Shown here one piece after another: positions 21,690 to 33,082 of a DNA stretch of 64,000 bases; position 1 is the first letter of the stretch; every line of letters begins with the position of its first letter. Location: positions 62,001-126,000 of the forward strand of contig JAACJM010000228.1 in assembly GCA_013368315.1 (NCBI GenBank). Reading direction: 5' to 3'. The translations under genes were made by a program, and so were the position numbers. This stretch comes from Tetrapyrgos nigripes (taxonomy: Eukaryota; Basidiomycota; Agaricomycetes; Agaricales; Campanellaceae). The notes beneath the pieces are model-generated. The model searched no databases. It was not told where the DNA came from and worked only from the letters and a program-made list of their open reading frames with translations.

Positions 21690-24600
21690 ATGAGTCTTTC
21701 TCCTCACGATATCGATATCGTCGATGACCCCGAGTTCCCTGGTGGGTATGCTTCCAGCGGTCAACTAGGTCATGATGTCGAGACTGGTCCGACTCCTCCA
21801 AGTCCCAGTACTACACATGCCCATCCCACGAGTCCTACGCACTCGATTAATATGGACTCTTTCTCTCGTTCTCCAGACTCTCCGGGTCCACTACCATCAT
21901 GTCCTCCTCCTCACTCAGGACATCATCATTCCTATTACCCTCAGTCTCCTCCCTCACCTCCCATGCCGCCGATGTATCACCATCACCGTCACCGTCACCG
22001 TGGTCATGGGCATGGGCAAGGGCATGCCCATCCAACACACGTAATTCCTCCATCCTCTCTCGGACCAATGTCGCCTCACATACACCCCCAACCTTATTCT
22101 TTTAATTCGGATTTTGGCGGCATGCATCAAACTCATGGCCGTCATACTAATAGTAATACTCACCACAGCTTCCATGGTCCTCATGCTCATGCTCATCCCG
22201 GACCCCGTGCTCGCCATATGTATATGCATGCACCGCAGTCGCAGTCGCAGTCGCACCCCGAGTCTCCTCTTTCTCTTTCTTCAGCACCATTTTTTAACGA
22301 GGGTATATTCCAAGAACAAGGACCCCTTCTATATCAGCCTCTTCAACCTCATCAGTCTTACCAGACCCAGACCCAGGCACAAAGTCAAGCTGGGGACGAA
22401 GAAAAAGATGAGGATGTGACCGAGGCCGGGGACTGGGCACATATCAATACCTACACCGACACCGACACTCAAAGTCAATTCCACTCTCGGTCTCGGTCTC
22501 GGTCTCGGTCTCAGTTTTCTCAAGCTGCTACTTCCATTGGCGACGACGACGATAGCGATGATGACAACGGGGCTTTCAGTACTTTCAGTGACGGGGATGA
22601 TACTGACGCTGGTGTCAGGCCGCATGTGTCTATGCATGGTAGACATGGACATGGACATCACGGTGGTACTGGAAGACATATACACGTACATGGGCACGAG
22701 TACGAGTACAGGCACGGCCGTCAGCAGCGGCATAGTCATCAGCATAATCACCATCCTAATCACCATCCTAATCCTAATCCTAATCCTATTCCTATTCCTA
22801 TTCGTTCAAGCTGGGGACCAGGTAAAAGTGAAGGTCCAATTCCAATTCCAATTCTTCCGTCGCATATGGGAGATATAGGTAATAGTATAGATATAGGTCC
22901 GACTTCGACTTTGACTTTCGAGGTTGGACGAGGACTTGGACTTGGAGTTGGTGGACGACCCCGACCCCGCCCCCATCCTCATATACTTCCCCATCCTCGC
23001 TCTCACTCCCAGTACTCCCAGTCATACTCTCAAACCCATTACCATCCCCATCCCCCCCATCCCCACCGCTCCCAATCCCATCTTCTCCCCAATCAAATTC
23101 ATAGTCATAGTCATGCCCACAGTTACACCCATACCCATACCGGCAGTCACAGCATCCCCAGCCACGGCCACAGTCTTGGTCATCAGACTAATCTTAATCA
23201 GACTAATCATTGGCCTTTGCCTTTGTCTATGTTTGGCCGACCTGGACGAGGATTACCAGGTGCTGTTGCTGGTGCTGGACATCACCTTCACCTCTCTCAC
23301 CTCTCTCACGTTTCTCGCCTCTCTCATGATGGACACGGGCAAGGGCATAGGCTTTACCCACCACCACCACCTCCTCATTCTCATTCTCATTCTCATCCCC
23401 ATCCACCTCATCCTCCTCCTCATCCTCCTTCTCATCTTCACATCAACCCCCCAACCAATCACCCTAATGCTAATGCTAATCCCAATACCAATACCAATAC
23501 CAATACCGAGTGGGACTGGGAAGAAATTATCCATCTCGATACTATGACTGACTACCACTATGGTTCTGATTCTGATTCTTCCGAGGGGTTCGACTTTGAC
23601 TCTGATTGGGTTAGTTCTCTGTCTTCCGAGTCTGAGGAAGAGAAAGAGGCTCACTTGACCGGGACCCGACTTCGTTCCCGACCTCGGTCTCGGTCTCGAT
23701 CTCGGGGAAGACATACCAACGACGAAAAGAACGCCATCAGCATGATTCGGGCTCGGACTCGGACTCGAAGTCGAAGTCGAAGTCGAAGTCGGAGTCGCAG
23801 TCGGAATAATAACCTCGTAGACGGACACGGACACGGACACGGACACGAACACAATGGCATTGGAAATGATGCTGATCATGATCATGAAAACGAGGAAGGA
23901 GAGGCTTCTTTGAGTCATCGTGTCAGTCTCGGTATGGGTGTTGGTACTGGTGCTAGTGCTAGTGCTGGTACTAATGTTGACCCTCGGGATTGGGGGCATG
24001 GGCTGGGTCATGGACTGGGTAGTGGTGGTGGTGGTGGTGGTGGTGGTAGGCAAAGTGGTTCTGGTTCTGGTTCTGACTTTGAACACTGGCGTGGATCTGG
24101 ATCTGGGTTCGAGTATCACGGTGGTAGTGGACTTGGACCACGATCACACTCACACTCACACTCACACTCACACCCACACTCACATCCCCACCCCCATCCC
24201 CATCCCCATCCCCACTCCCGTCTTCATACTCCCCATCAAGGACATGGACATGGACATCCAAGCCAAAGCCAAAGCCACAGCCACAGCCAGTCACATCCTC
24301 AGCGAGGTCACGGCTATCCTAGGCCTTTCAATACCGATACCGATGCGGGTGCGGATGTGTTCAGCAGTTCTGGTGGCCTAGGCTTAGGCTTAGGTTTTGC
24401 ACCTAGGTTGGGGTTTGGGGTCAATGAGCTTGCTGAAGCTGGATTTGGAGGTTTTAGGGGACGAGGGTCAGGGTCGGGGTTGGGGTCGGGGTCGGGGTTG
24501 GGGTCGGGGTCGGGGTCGGGATGGGGCCGGAGCTTGGGTTTGGGTTTGGGTTTGGGTTCGGGTTCGGGTTCGGGTTCGGGTTTGGGTTCGGGTTTGGGAA

Positions 24601-24722
24601 GTTTGGGTTCCGGTGGACACCGTGACCGTGACCACGTTCCACAACGACAACGGCAACGGCGAGATCCTCATAGTCTGTCTGGGTACTCCAGTTATCCTCA
24701 GGCTGGAGTTTTGGTACGGTAG
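21690..24722 (+). CDS. Large low-complexity His/Ser/Pro/Gly/Arg-rich disordered protein (1010 aa)
   Basis: An uninterrupted frame from MSLSPHDIDIVDD to a TAG at 24720-24722. Nearly the whole chain is simple repeats: HG and HS/HP runs (about residues 100-170, 315-370, 430-600 and 815-865), SR dipeptide tracts (about 265-280, 665-680, 685-710), acidic DDDDSDDD near 290 and SSESEEE near 645, and a Gly/Ser/Leu-rich C-terminal third (GSGLGSGS-type). SR tracts and His-rich repeats are seen in nuclear-speckle and condensate-forming proteins, but no domain supports a specific role. Because the DNA is built of hexamer-like repeats, other frames on both strands are also long and open. The plus frame is preferred for its length and its normal-looking, non-repetitive start. 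Confidence 0.6.
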   Translation: MSLSPHDIDIVDDPEFPGGYASSGQLGHDVETGPTPPSPSTTHAHPTSPTHSINMDSFSRSPDSPGPLPSCPPPHSGHHHSYYPQSPPSPPMPPMYHHHRHRHRGHGHGQGHAHPTHVIPPSSLGPMSPHIHPQPYSFNSDFGGMHQTHGRHTNSNTHHSFHGPHAHAHPGPRARHMYMHAPQSQSQSHPESPLSLSSAPFFNEGIFQEQGPLLYQPLQPHQSYQTQTQAQSQAGDEEKDEDVTEAGDWAHINTYTDTDTQSQFHSRSRSRSRSQFSQAATSIGDDDDSDDDNGAFSTFSDGDDTDAGVRPHVSMHGRHGHGHHGGTGRHIHVHGHEYEYRHGRQQRHSHQHNHHPNHHPNPNPNPIPIPIRSSWGPGKSEGPIPIPILPSHMGDIGNSIDIGPTSTLTFEVGRGLGLGVGGRPRPRPHPHILPHPRSHSQYSQSYSQTHYHPHPPHPHRSQSHLLPNQIHSHSHAHSYTHTHTGSHSIPSHGHSLGHQTNLNQTNHWPLPLSMFGRPGRGLPGAVAGAGHHLHLSHLSHVSRLSHDGHGQGHRLYPPPPPPHSHSHSHPHPPHPPPHPPSHLHINPPTNHPNANANPNTNTNTNTEWDWEEIIHLDTMTDYHYGSDSDSSEGFDFDSDWVSSLSSESEEEKEAHLTGTRLRSRPRSRSRSRGRHTNDEKNAISMIRARTRTRSRSRSRSRSRSRNNNLVDGHGHGHGHEHNGIGNDADHDHENEEGEASLSHRVSLGMGVGTGASASAGTNVDPRDWGHGLGHGLGSGGGGGGGGRQSGSGSGSDFEHWRGSGSGFEYHGGSGLGPRSHSHSHSHSHPHSHPHPHPHPHPHSRLHTPHQGHGHGHPSQSQSHSHSQSHPQRGHGYPRPFNTDTDAGADVFSSSGGLGLGLGFAPRLGFGVNELAEAGFGGFRGRGSGSGLGSGSGLGSGSGSGWGRSLGLGLGLGSGSGSGSGLGSGLGSLGSGGHRDRDHVPQRQRQRRDPHSLSGYSSYPQAGVLVR
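24140..24225. repeat. Simple-sequence arrays (CACTCA)n and (CCCCAT)n
   Basis: The tract goes from repeats of 'cactca' into repeats of 'ccccatc' in the coding region of the disordered protein, encoding alternating His-Ser and His-Pro. Confidence 0.85.
24462..24610. repeat. Simple-sequence array (GGGTYK)n
   Basis: Repeats of 'gggtcg', 'gggttt' and 'gggttc' fill this stretch. They encode the Gly-Ser/Gly-Leu tail of the disordered protein. Such G-runs could also form G-quadruplexes. Confidence 0.85.
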
Positions 24723-25324
24723 TATGATGATGAGATGAGGAAAGACGGGGAAGGCAAGTGCGTCACTGGCTCACTGCGTGGAGGTATACCGTTTATAAGT
24801 TATGCAATAATGCATGTGTGTATAGTAATACTAATAGCTTAGTGTTGGTAGTGGGAGTCTCAATAATGTGTGTATGAAGTATGTACACAGTACGAACTTT
24901 TGCGGTACATACTAAAATCATGGTCTCCACTTCGATGACAAAGCAGACGCCTACTAAGTACTAAGTACTAAGCGCTAAGCGCTTGTCCAGTGTTCCAAAC
25001 CACCATGCATCGATTGAGACTGTTCGCTATATCCTTCCTCGTCTTCTGCTATCTTACATTTTTCCTGGCAACAGTTTACACGTTTGGCCTCCAAATTGCT
25101 TAACCCATTCACTTCCGATGTGATGAAACAACTGCTGGCTACACGCTCAGTATCTCCTCTTCTCAACCGTGACGGGTGCGCACTGGCTTCACGTTCACTG
25201 CCATGGTCGTCGGAGGGGGTCATGATGTTACATATCCTTCTTCCTACATAAAGTCTTCCCAGCCCACCATGAGTCAGACTCCAGAGCGTCCACAGAAAAA
25301 GATTGGAGGCTACATAGTACAGTC
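24723..25324. other. Intergenic
   Basis: No gene is supported. A short tandem of 'actaagt/gctaagc' lies at about 24952-24982. A minus-strand frame at 24975-25328 has no features of a real protein. Confidence 0.5.
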
Positions 25325-25757
25325 TCACTTATGGTCTCTGCCTACTCTTCTTGGAAGTTTGGAACCTCAAAGCCATTCTATCCCATTCATGGATCAGAGA
25401 TCTCCTTCCTGCATATTCCAAATACTCCTGGCCACTCTCACTCGGCCGTCTTCCTTTCAACAACGTCCAATACAGAGAATTCCTCAGCACCCTCAATTAT
25501 GAGGTCATTTCACAATTTTTGATTTATGGTGCACGATACGTGATTATTGATGAAAAGGACGGGAATGGCCATGGGAAGGCATGGATGTGGGCCAGTACGG
25601 AGGGAGAGACAGTTATTGGGCCGTATAAGAATGAGATTGTTATGATCTTGAAGTTTGGGGCGGATGGGAGGGTGGAGTGGATTGGGAAGTTTACGGATTC
25701 CTTTCCTAATGTGAGGGAGTACCTGAAGAAGCAGTCAAAGAATTCAATTTCAAGTTG
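25325..25757 (+). pseudogene. NTF2-like pseudogene (copy B)
   Basis: The sequence matches the A2-type NTF2-like gene (7852-8508) but is read in more than one frame: the first part (SAYSSW, then SLGRLPFNNVQYREF in another frame) and the last part (DEKDGNGHGKAWMWASTEGE, FGADGRVEWIGKF) are both recognisable. The start is missing. The flanking sequence to about 26240 also matches the duplicated block, including the 'ccattgggtgccacagatca' segment at 26200-26219. Confidence 0.75.
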
Positions 25758-26589
25758 ACTTTTGCAGCCGGGGCGAGAAGGAGTGGTCTGGGGAAAAGAT
25801 ATACTAATATGGACGACCTAGTACTTGGTGCGTTCATTGACGAGCTTTTTTTATAACTCGCTCTGATTGAGACTGCCAGTGGTTATGGCTACCTATCCGT
25901 TAGTCGGACTCGGAAGTCTTCCATCTACTTCAAGTTACTATGACATGTAAATCTGAAATACAATCAATCTCGAGAGCTCAGGTATGCTGCTTTCTTACTA
26001 CTTTCCAAGTTTACGTACCTTGAGTTTGTCGGGCTTATCCTTTCAAGCTTACACGGAGCCGCTCGCTATTTCTTCGAGTACAATTGGTTCAGGCGGGTCC
26101 TATCCGTTCAATAAGTATGTTTGAGTCGTGCGAGTCTTGCTTAAATGATCCGATAGAATAGGTTTTCCTTTCGTCGTCCATAGCTCAGCCTTTCAGAGCG
26201 CTGGGCCTCGCCATTGGGTGCCACAGATCATTTCATCGCAGATAAGCAAGAAGCGACTCGAAGAAGCACTATTGATATTGAAATTCAGTAAAACCGTCGT
26301 ACTTGTTTGTACGGTATGGCGATGCATCGGCGAAAGTTTTTTCTCTGCTTTTCCATCGTACGTTACCTCTGTAAACTAAAATATTGTCAAATTCTGGGTA
26401 GCTTGTGGTAGAAAACCATTCCTTGGTCACATCAAGGGGGAATGATTCACCAAAAAGGGCGATTGGAGACTTGCCGAAGTGATTTGTGCCTCAAAGCCAT
26501 CCCAAACCACACCGTAAAGGTGAGGACTGAGTTGATTCGAATGTTTTCTTACATCGATTCTCAAAAAGTCGGTTTTCAACTAGAATCCT

Positions 26590-26755
26590 GGACATCTCCC
26601 GGTAAAAAGACCCGTATGCTGTATTGAACCGTAATACTGTCGTATCAGTACCCGTCCCGTATCGTAAAAGCATCCAGATGAACTCGTACAAATACGAGGA
26701 CGGACCCGTAAAAAACGGGCGTACCAGTAAGTATTAATTTACTACACGGTGTGTA
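26590..26755. repeat. Copy of an interspersed repeat, MITE-free (empty) form
   Basis: The sequence 'ggtaaaaagacccgtat...gtacccgtcccgtatcg' recurs, inverted, at 28605-28985, where a TA-type MITE interrupts it. The right part ('aatacgaggacgg', '...gtgtagccct') also resembles 33058-33082 and 34311-34399. Confidence 0.65.
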
Positions 26756-26975
26756 GCCCTAGAAACAGCCGTCAATCCCCCACACTTGGAGGTCTGGGGT
26801 TCTTCTGATGAGAACTTAAACAAAAAGCACCCAGCGTTTATCCGGATAGTAATTGGATGGCAGGTGCCAGATAGCCTGTGGCGTGGATCAAGAACTCGCG
26901 GATCCTTAGTAAATTTAGAGCTTGAACTCCAATAAGACAAAAGCTGCCGCTTGGTCAACCCAGTAGCCGCCCACA

Positions 26976-28295
26976 ATGTCAAACGAGACAGCTCCCTCAC
27001 TCCCTAATCCTTTCACGCCACTTGCGTTCTTGCCCCCGGACATCGCCAATCAGTTCGAGGTATCCAGATACCTCACTGCTGTCACTCTTGGTGTAAGCTG
27101 CAATCATGTTCAGAACTCGTCAATGTTTGACAAAGTGCTCAGGGTTACATCTGGGACAGCGCGGTTAATCTCGAAAGTGATTATCAGTTGCTCTTCAAGC
27201 ACAAAATTCGATACCCCACTATAATCTACTATTTGTCCAGGTGCGTACAATGCCACCATGAGAGATATTTCTTGTTCATGGCAATAATCATTCTCGGCAG
27301 GATTGGGACTCTCGGGTATATCATTTCCAGCTTTACCTTCCAAGGTAACTTCCCCTACTACACTATTACGTTGTTCAGCAAGTAAATCTCATTTCAAAAA
27401 TTATAGTTGGTAATGGTCCCGACTGTCACGCTCTTCAAGTGGCTTTCGCTATCTTCTATGTGATGTCAACTGCTTTCACTTCCTTGCTTTTCGTGTTCCG
27501 TGTCATTGCGGTCTGGAATAAAGATAAGATGGTGATCGCTGTGTTTACCCTGCTATGGCTGGGTACCCTTGGAGGAGCATTGACAATCCCGTTTGGAAGC
27601 AGTGGTGGTCGTATTGCCACTACTCGAGCATGCATCCTCACCAGAGACGAAGATTACACCGAAGCAACAGCAATCGCATCGATGATCAACGATAGTGCCG
27701 TATTTTTCGCAATCACCTATCGAATCCTGGTGAATTCTCTGCTCGAAGAGAATTTATCTGCCCAGTTCAAGGCATTCTTTGGGCGAAGATTTTTGCCAAG
27801 GCTATCGAAGAATCTTCTTCAAGGTGGCCAGCATTACTATCTGTGCGTCTTTTCTGTTCCCTCAGGCTATTGTGACTCAAGGCTAAATAAATGAACAAAT
27901 TTTCCAGGGTCGCACTTAGCGGAAACATTGTCCTCCTTGTTCTCCTAAAACTCTCCAGTCTCCCGGTCGTCTATCACGCCATGGGCACCCTGCCTGTGTT
28001 GGCAGTCACCAACTCCATGGCATGTATAGTGTACCGGAAGATTAAATTCGGTCTTATTTCGCCAGATGGAACTTCTAACTATCAGTCCTTCCACATCACC
28101 TCAGCATTCCACGCTGCTTCTGGCAGACAGGATGCAACTAACAGCTCGCTTCCAATGCACATAGTACGCCGCAACGGAGGCTTTGCTGGAAGTGGTCCAT
28201 CGGCCACCTTGCATGGAAGTGCCAGTCTTCCAAGCCTTCACATTCCCGAGGACAAAGATTTGCCCTACGATGTCAAGCCACAACATGTAGTCTGA
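26976..28295 (+). CDS. Fungal 7-TM integral membrane protein
   Basis: Exons: 26976-27092, 27143-27240, 27301-27344, 27407-27842, 27908-28295; all junctions keep the frame (360 aa). About seven hydrophobic helices can be seen: LTAVTLGGYIWD, YPTIIYYLSRIGTLGYIIS, LQVAFAIFYVMSTAFTSLLF, MVIAVFTLLWLGTLGGA, SAVFFAITYRILV, IVLLVLLKLSSLPVVY and LPVLAVTNSMACIVY. The pattern (IWD...DYQLLF after helix 1, FRVIAVW after helix 3, NSMAC.VYR in helix 7) is typical of a large agaricomycete family of uncharacterised 7-TM proteins. Ligand and function are unknown. The C-terminal 80 residues are cytosolic-looking and disordered. Copies of the same interspersed repeat flank the gene in inverted orientation. Confidence 0.8.
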
Positions 28296-28604
28296 GGTGA
28301 GGACTGACAACCTAATTCTGCAGCCTATTACGCAGAAATCATATACAATCGTTGGTTGCTAACGCATCACTCTAGTGATCGCTGTTACTGTCTGTCTACG
28401 AGAGACTAGGCAGACGCCTCGAAGCGGATTATACCCCGGAGCATATCTTCAGTTTTACTGATGCTGTTGTATTTACAATGTTTACAAATTGATATTCATC
28501 TACGCCTAAAAACAGACTAAGGTGTGTCGAACCAAACTGTGGAGAAAACAGAAGGAAATATGTACTGAATGCTTTGCATGAGAGCTCCTTCCCAGTTTAA
28601 GATA

Positions 28605-28985
28605 GATGTATTTGTACGGGTTCATTTGGAAGCTTGTACGATATGGGACGGGTACTGATACGGCAGTACTGTACTATTTCATTCAATTCGCGAATCCGCA
28701 ATCACGGCCTCCCAAAATTCGTGAAATTTTCGAACTGTCCGAGGTCACAACAGCTCGGACGCGAAAAGGACAGGGAAACTCGTGGCAAAAAAAAATAATC
28801 CAAAAATGGCAATTTCCCGCGAAATTCGCGAAAATTTCTGCCGTGTCCTAGGTCACTGGCCCCAATTCGTGAAAAAAAGTTCACGAAACGAAGTCACAGT
28901 CACAACCCCGTCGCGAATTGAACGAAATGGTACAGTAATACGGTTCAATATACGGGTCTTTTTACCAGAAGATATCGAAGAGAAG
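28605..28985. repeat. Interspersed repeat carrying a nested TA-type MITE
   Basis: The outer parts (28605-28668 and 28938-28985) match 26590-26690 in inverted orientation. The inner 267 bp is a separate MITE. Confidence 0.7.
28669..28935. mobile_element. Tc1/mariner-type MITE, family 2 (267 bp)
   Basis: Termini CTGTACTATTTCATTCAAT and, inverted, ...ATTGAACGAAATGGTACAG. TA lies on both sides (28667-28668 and 28936-28937). The same repeat without the insertion is present at about 26637, which defines the empty site. A shorter relative lies at 57799-57948. Confidence 0.85.
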
Positions 28986-30977
28986 TCTGAAAAGATCATG
29001 GGCGTCAGGAATCTGTCTTTCCAAAAAAAGAAGTGAGGACAAGACGCACCTTGAGCACGCCCAAAAACTTTCTATAAACTGTCAAAAACTTCGATAGCCT
29101 CGCTGAGGCCGCTTTCATATCCCCTTTTCGCTTCGACAAGCTGTCTCGCAATGGTCTAATTGCCGTCAATGAGCGATCACAGGCGCCAAGCTCATTCGCG
29201 TACGTGGTAGGGAGGAGGAGGAGCTAGGATATCTGATACGCCGAGGGAAAAGGAAGATACTCAGCTCAGAGAAGTGCCGAGGCTAATGCCGACACGTGGC
29301 ACTCAATTTTTCATTTTTCCAACTGTCGTTCGGAGACCTTTTGGTTCATTAAGTATCCAGGCATTTCGATATTTACACGAGGTCATCTATTGTGCTGGTG
29401 AATCAAGGTGTGAAGCAATGCGAAAAGGGACTGGTACTGGTCAGGACGGGTAGGACGAAGTCGTTGGGTATGACTCTTTTGTCATTCTTCAATGCCGACT
29501 AATTCTGCCCTCTCTTAGAGCCGCTGTCGTTTCGAAGAAGAAAAGATGCGCTTCAGTCGAGAAGTTTTTGAAGCAGAATTCGAAATGAAATGGAGTCTGA
29601 TGGATAAGAGGACCACCAGACGTACCGTTTACCTCCCCAGTTTCATTCGCGGTGTTCCCGAGTCTTTCAGACGGGCCAGAACTAAATGGTCGTTGTATAC
29701 CTCCTTAACGGTGAGTTGCCTCAGCCTCTTGGCCTACGAATGCTCATTTTCTTATTAAGAAAAGGGCATGAACGTATGTCTCGGACCCGAAATCTAACCA
29801 GGCTTCAGTCTGGTGTGTTCATAATTCCATGTTTTTTTTTTTTTTGCACTTTAATTGATGAAGAACACTACAAGCAGACCTCCGTCGTACACTGTGTGAT
29901 CACCCGGATACTTGAACCCTTTCGCAACGTCCACTACCCCCACACATTCTCTTTCCGAATTTCTCGCATGTAGTCACTTCATGCCAGAAGGTCCCGTATT
30001 CAGTTCTGTCTTCAGTCCTGCTCTCCTTTCAGCCGTCATATGCGCAACTCATTCTTGGACCTTGCCTCGTACCGGACTGTCCCCTACCCATAAGAGTTGG
30101 CACCGACACCACAACGCTACGCATGCAGAAAGATGCAGAACCGAAACATCATCCAATGGCTTAGTGGGTTTAATGGAGGAAGATAGGTGGTTGTCGGGCT
30201 CAGATTGCAGTTGGCGTCGAGGTTGGGTGCTAGCTGGTCTGAGAGAGATTGTAGGGATCAGAAACGAATAGTAGCTGGCTGGCGTTGTCAAGATGTAGTC
30301 TTTGGCTCAGTTTTCTGCGACTCTGTGTCTAGAATATGGAGAATAGAATCTCTTTCTTTCCTGGGCTATTCGCTCCGGTCGCTATTCCAGTTCACTTTTG
30401 TCATCAAAGTACGTGTTTGAGCTATTTGTGCGGCTACATATTTCCAACCATCTTGCCCTGCTTCGCATAAACCAGTTACCTCACCTCAAGGCAGTGCAAC
30501 GTTTGGCGATTTCTGCGTTCGTTATTGTGTGACAGTGTGCCATGGGGTCGGTCAGTTGTCCAAATGACGAATGGGCGCCTCTCGAGATCGTCCTCATGGG
30601 GAAAGCTCTTCATCATTGTTCCTCTCTCCGTTGCGGATCTGCGATGCAAAGACTCAGAACTTCCTGAAGAGTCTCAGGGGTGTCTAACCTAGGATGAACC
30701 TGAGTACTCTCGTAAGCCTCGCCTTCTCCTCCTTGCCAGTGTTCCGAAAACTCTTTCCTAATCTCAGACAATTGCTCACTGTTAGGCAAAAATTATCTAC
30801 TCTAATGGGTTTTCGAGGCGCCATGCAGAAGACGGGGTGACTATCAGTATGACTGACTACAGTAGAGGCCGAATGGCTCAAAAATGGCTCTTAATTGAAG
30901 TTACGCTGTAAGCAATAAATTGGTGTAAATTTTCAAGAAAAAATTGTAACAAAATCCTAGGACATACTACAGCGACT
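28986..30977. other. Long intergenic region without a recognisable gene
   Basis: Only short open frames occur. One plus-strand candidate begins at 29546 (MRFSREVFEAEFEMKWSL) and is followed by GT-AG-like boundaries near 29710-29759 and 29774-29808, but I cannot build a convincing protein. A 13-bp T-run lies at 29834-29846. The region is probably relics or regulatory sequence. Confidence 0.4.
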
Positions 30978-32903
30978 CTACAAATGCGCCTTCATTGCCG
31001 ATCCTGTCCAACATTTGAGACCGGCGACGAAGTCAACCCACTTCTTGTCGCTTGCTATAGGAGCGCTCACAAAGTCAGAGACGTTCATAGCGTCGATCCA
31101 GCCACCAATGTTGGGTTGGGCTGCCATAATACGGGCCTCCTCCATATCCACTAAAGCTGCCCGTGTAACAAACCCATTTTCAATGAACCAACCCGAGTTC
31201 TCTTTGATCACTAGATATTCAAACAGATCGACGAGCTCCTTCGGCACCCCCGCTCCAAGAGCTGCATCGTATGCCATCCTATAGCCAATAGCACTGACAA
31301 TGGTGCGTGATTGGGGTAGTATAATCCTAGAAAACGTAGGACTTCTATGCCCCCCAGCTTTCATGCACAAAGTCTGATGTTCAGACAACAAGCCATGTTC
31401 ATACATGAATAAAAGGCTGTTCTGATTGCTAGTGCTGGGAAGGCTGTATCGGTTGGAGACAAGTTCCGAAGCTAGTCCTTGGAGGCGTTAGTAGATTATT
31501 ATGAAAGGAGCGAAAAAAATCACATACTAATGCAAAGGACGAGTATATCTCCCTCAGCAATTGATATTCCCTGCATCTCGCTCTGAAATTTTTGTTCAGG
31601 AAAGTATCAAATTTCAATAGAGAAAACCGACATACATGGAAAAGCGTCATTTGGTTGTAATTGAACAATCCTTGGGCACCGCAACGCTCTGAAAGCGAGA
31701 GCTGAGCCTGCAGGCATGCATGCACTGCAACCGTCTTGAAGCAGGTGGCTATTCCATGCCGAACTCGGAAATCGAGGTCTTCGTCGCTAAATGTATTCGT
31801 CGCATATTCTGAGAATGCCTCTAGCACATAAGCCTGGGCAGCTGCTGCGTATATGGGTAGCTGCTGCGTCGGAAAAGATATGATTGGAATACTGCTCCCA
31901 GAGTGGCTTTGAACTGTACGCCTACAGCTATAAGAATAGCAAATATATGATCCCATCTTCAAGGCCGGGATAGAAATGAGAGCCAAAGAAAGTGTTCCCA
32001 CTGCCACCCGCCAGATAGAAAGGAGAAAATCCAAATGGGTGGATTCGAGGAAGTCGAAGTCATTCAGTAGCGCATGTTGCGGAAGATCGACCTCATGGAA
32101 GGAAGTAATTGAGTGGTTGACTGGTGAAGTGGCACCTCGCGGTGGGAGAAGCCTGCAGGTTACACCTTTCGCCATAGTGTAGCCATCATTGATTGGTACC
32201 AGAAACATCTTGATCCCTTGGTCTTTCCCTTGCGCAACCAGTCTGGCGAAGACTATTGATACGCAGGGTTTTCCCAAGACAGGAGCAGTTGGTGGCATAA
32301 ATCTAGACAGATATAATGTAGTTGATCAAACTAGCCTTGAACAGATGTCTACGCAGTCACATACTTCGAGGCATTTGCATGAGGAGTATTCAGGGTGAAT
32401 GTGCCGTCAATATTCAGCGTGGCTTCTGTCTCTAGATGAAATGCGTCCAGACCATGGCCTATTTCCGTGAGGCAAAATTGTCCACTTTTCGATTGTCAGC
32501 AACAATAATGACATGAGATTTTCATTGAAAGATACCAACATAATCTTGAACTGTAGAAGGTCATCCAGAACCGCCTTTAAATAGGGCTGCCTTGATACAA
32601 ACGACACCAGCGTTCCAATGACAAGGTTATACTGTATCGAAAACAGCGTCGTAGCTGCACCATCATGGCATAAAGCTGGGTTCGTCCACGTTTTCCAGAA
32701 TTTCGCAGTCTGAAGCTGTATATCTTCTAAAGACAAGCCTAAAACATTACTTGGGCTTTAGCAGATATTAGAACTATAGGAGGTTCATTGACAGCTTACC
32801 ACTAGAAAGAGCGATCTGTTCAGCACGGTTATAAGATAAAGAGTAGGGTTGAGAATGCATGTCGATTGAGTGGCAGAGTTTGAATACAGCGTCGTACCGT
32901 TGC
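30978..32903 (-). CDS. Acyl-CoA oxidase-like flavoprotein, 5' end not found
   Basis: Exons (minus): 32800-32903, 32540-32738, 32365-32484, 31636-32302, 31528-31582, 30978-31477; phases agree. The protein has acyl-CoA oxidase order: TAKFWKTW and HDGAATTLFSIQYNL, then IGQFCLTEIGHGLDAFHLET (the FAD/acyl-CoA domain motif TExGHG), PPTAPVLGKPCVSIVFARL, FLVPINDG, and a C-terminal helical domain (HGIATCFKTVAVHACLQ, HQTLCMKAGGH). These enzymes oxidise acyl-CoA to trans-2-enoyl-CoA with release of hydrogen peroxide, usually in peroxisomes. The first about 50-100 residues are not found. Upstream sequence runs into an interspersed repeat at about 33058, so the gene may be 5'-truncated. No C-terminal SKL signal; it ends AMKAHL. 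Confidence 0.8.
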
Positions 32904-33057
32904 CTGAGGCTCTAATGACTACATATATGATTCTGAGGAATCGCACTTCACAATCAGCTCTGATTGTTTTCATATAACGATTCTTGGGCTGTTTCATTCA
33001 GTATAGCCAGACTCGCATGGGATCTCTGAGGATTACAGGAATTGACACGCTATCGCC

Positions 33058-33082
33058 TATATCAATACGAGGACGGGTACAC
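33058..33082. repeat. Fragment of ACGGGT-type interspersed repeat
   Basis: The sequence 'atcaatacgaggacgggtac' matches 34311 onward. It sits just upstream of the point where the acyl-CoA oxidase gene loses its 5' end. Confidence 0.6.

Noticed and set aside
23253..24119. 288-codon open frame on the minus strand inside the repeat-protein gene
   Set aside because: It is a mirror of hexamer-like repeats in the plus-strand frame and has no normal start or domain. The plus-strand frame is longer and cleaner.
24975..25328. 117-codon minus-strand frame as a gene
   Set aside because: No motif, no splice partners, and it runs into the NTF2-like pseudogene on the other strand.
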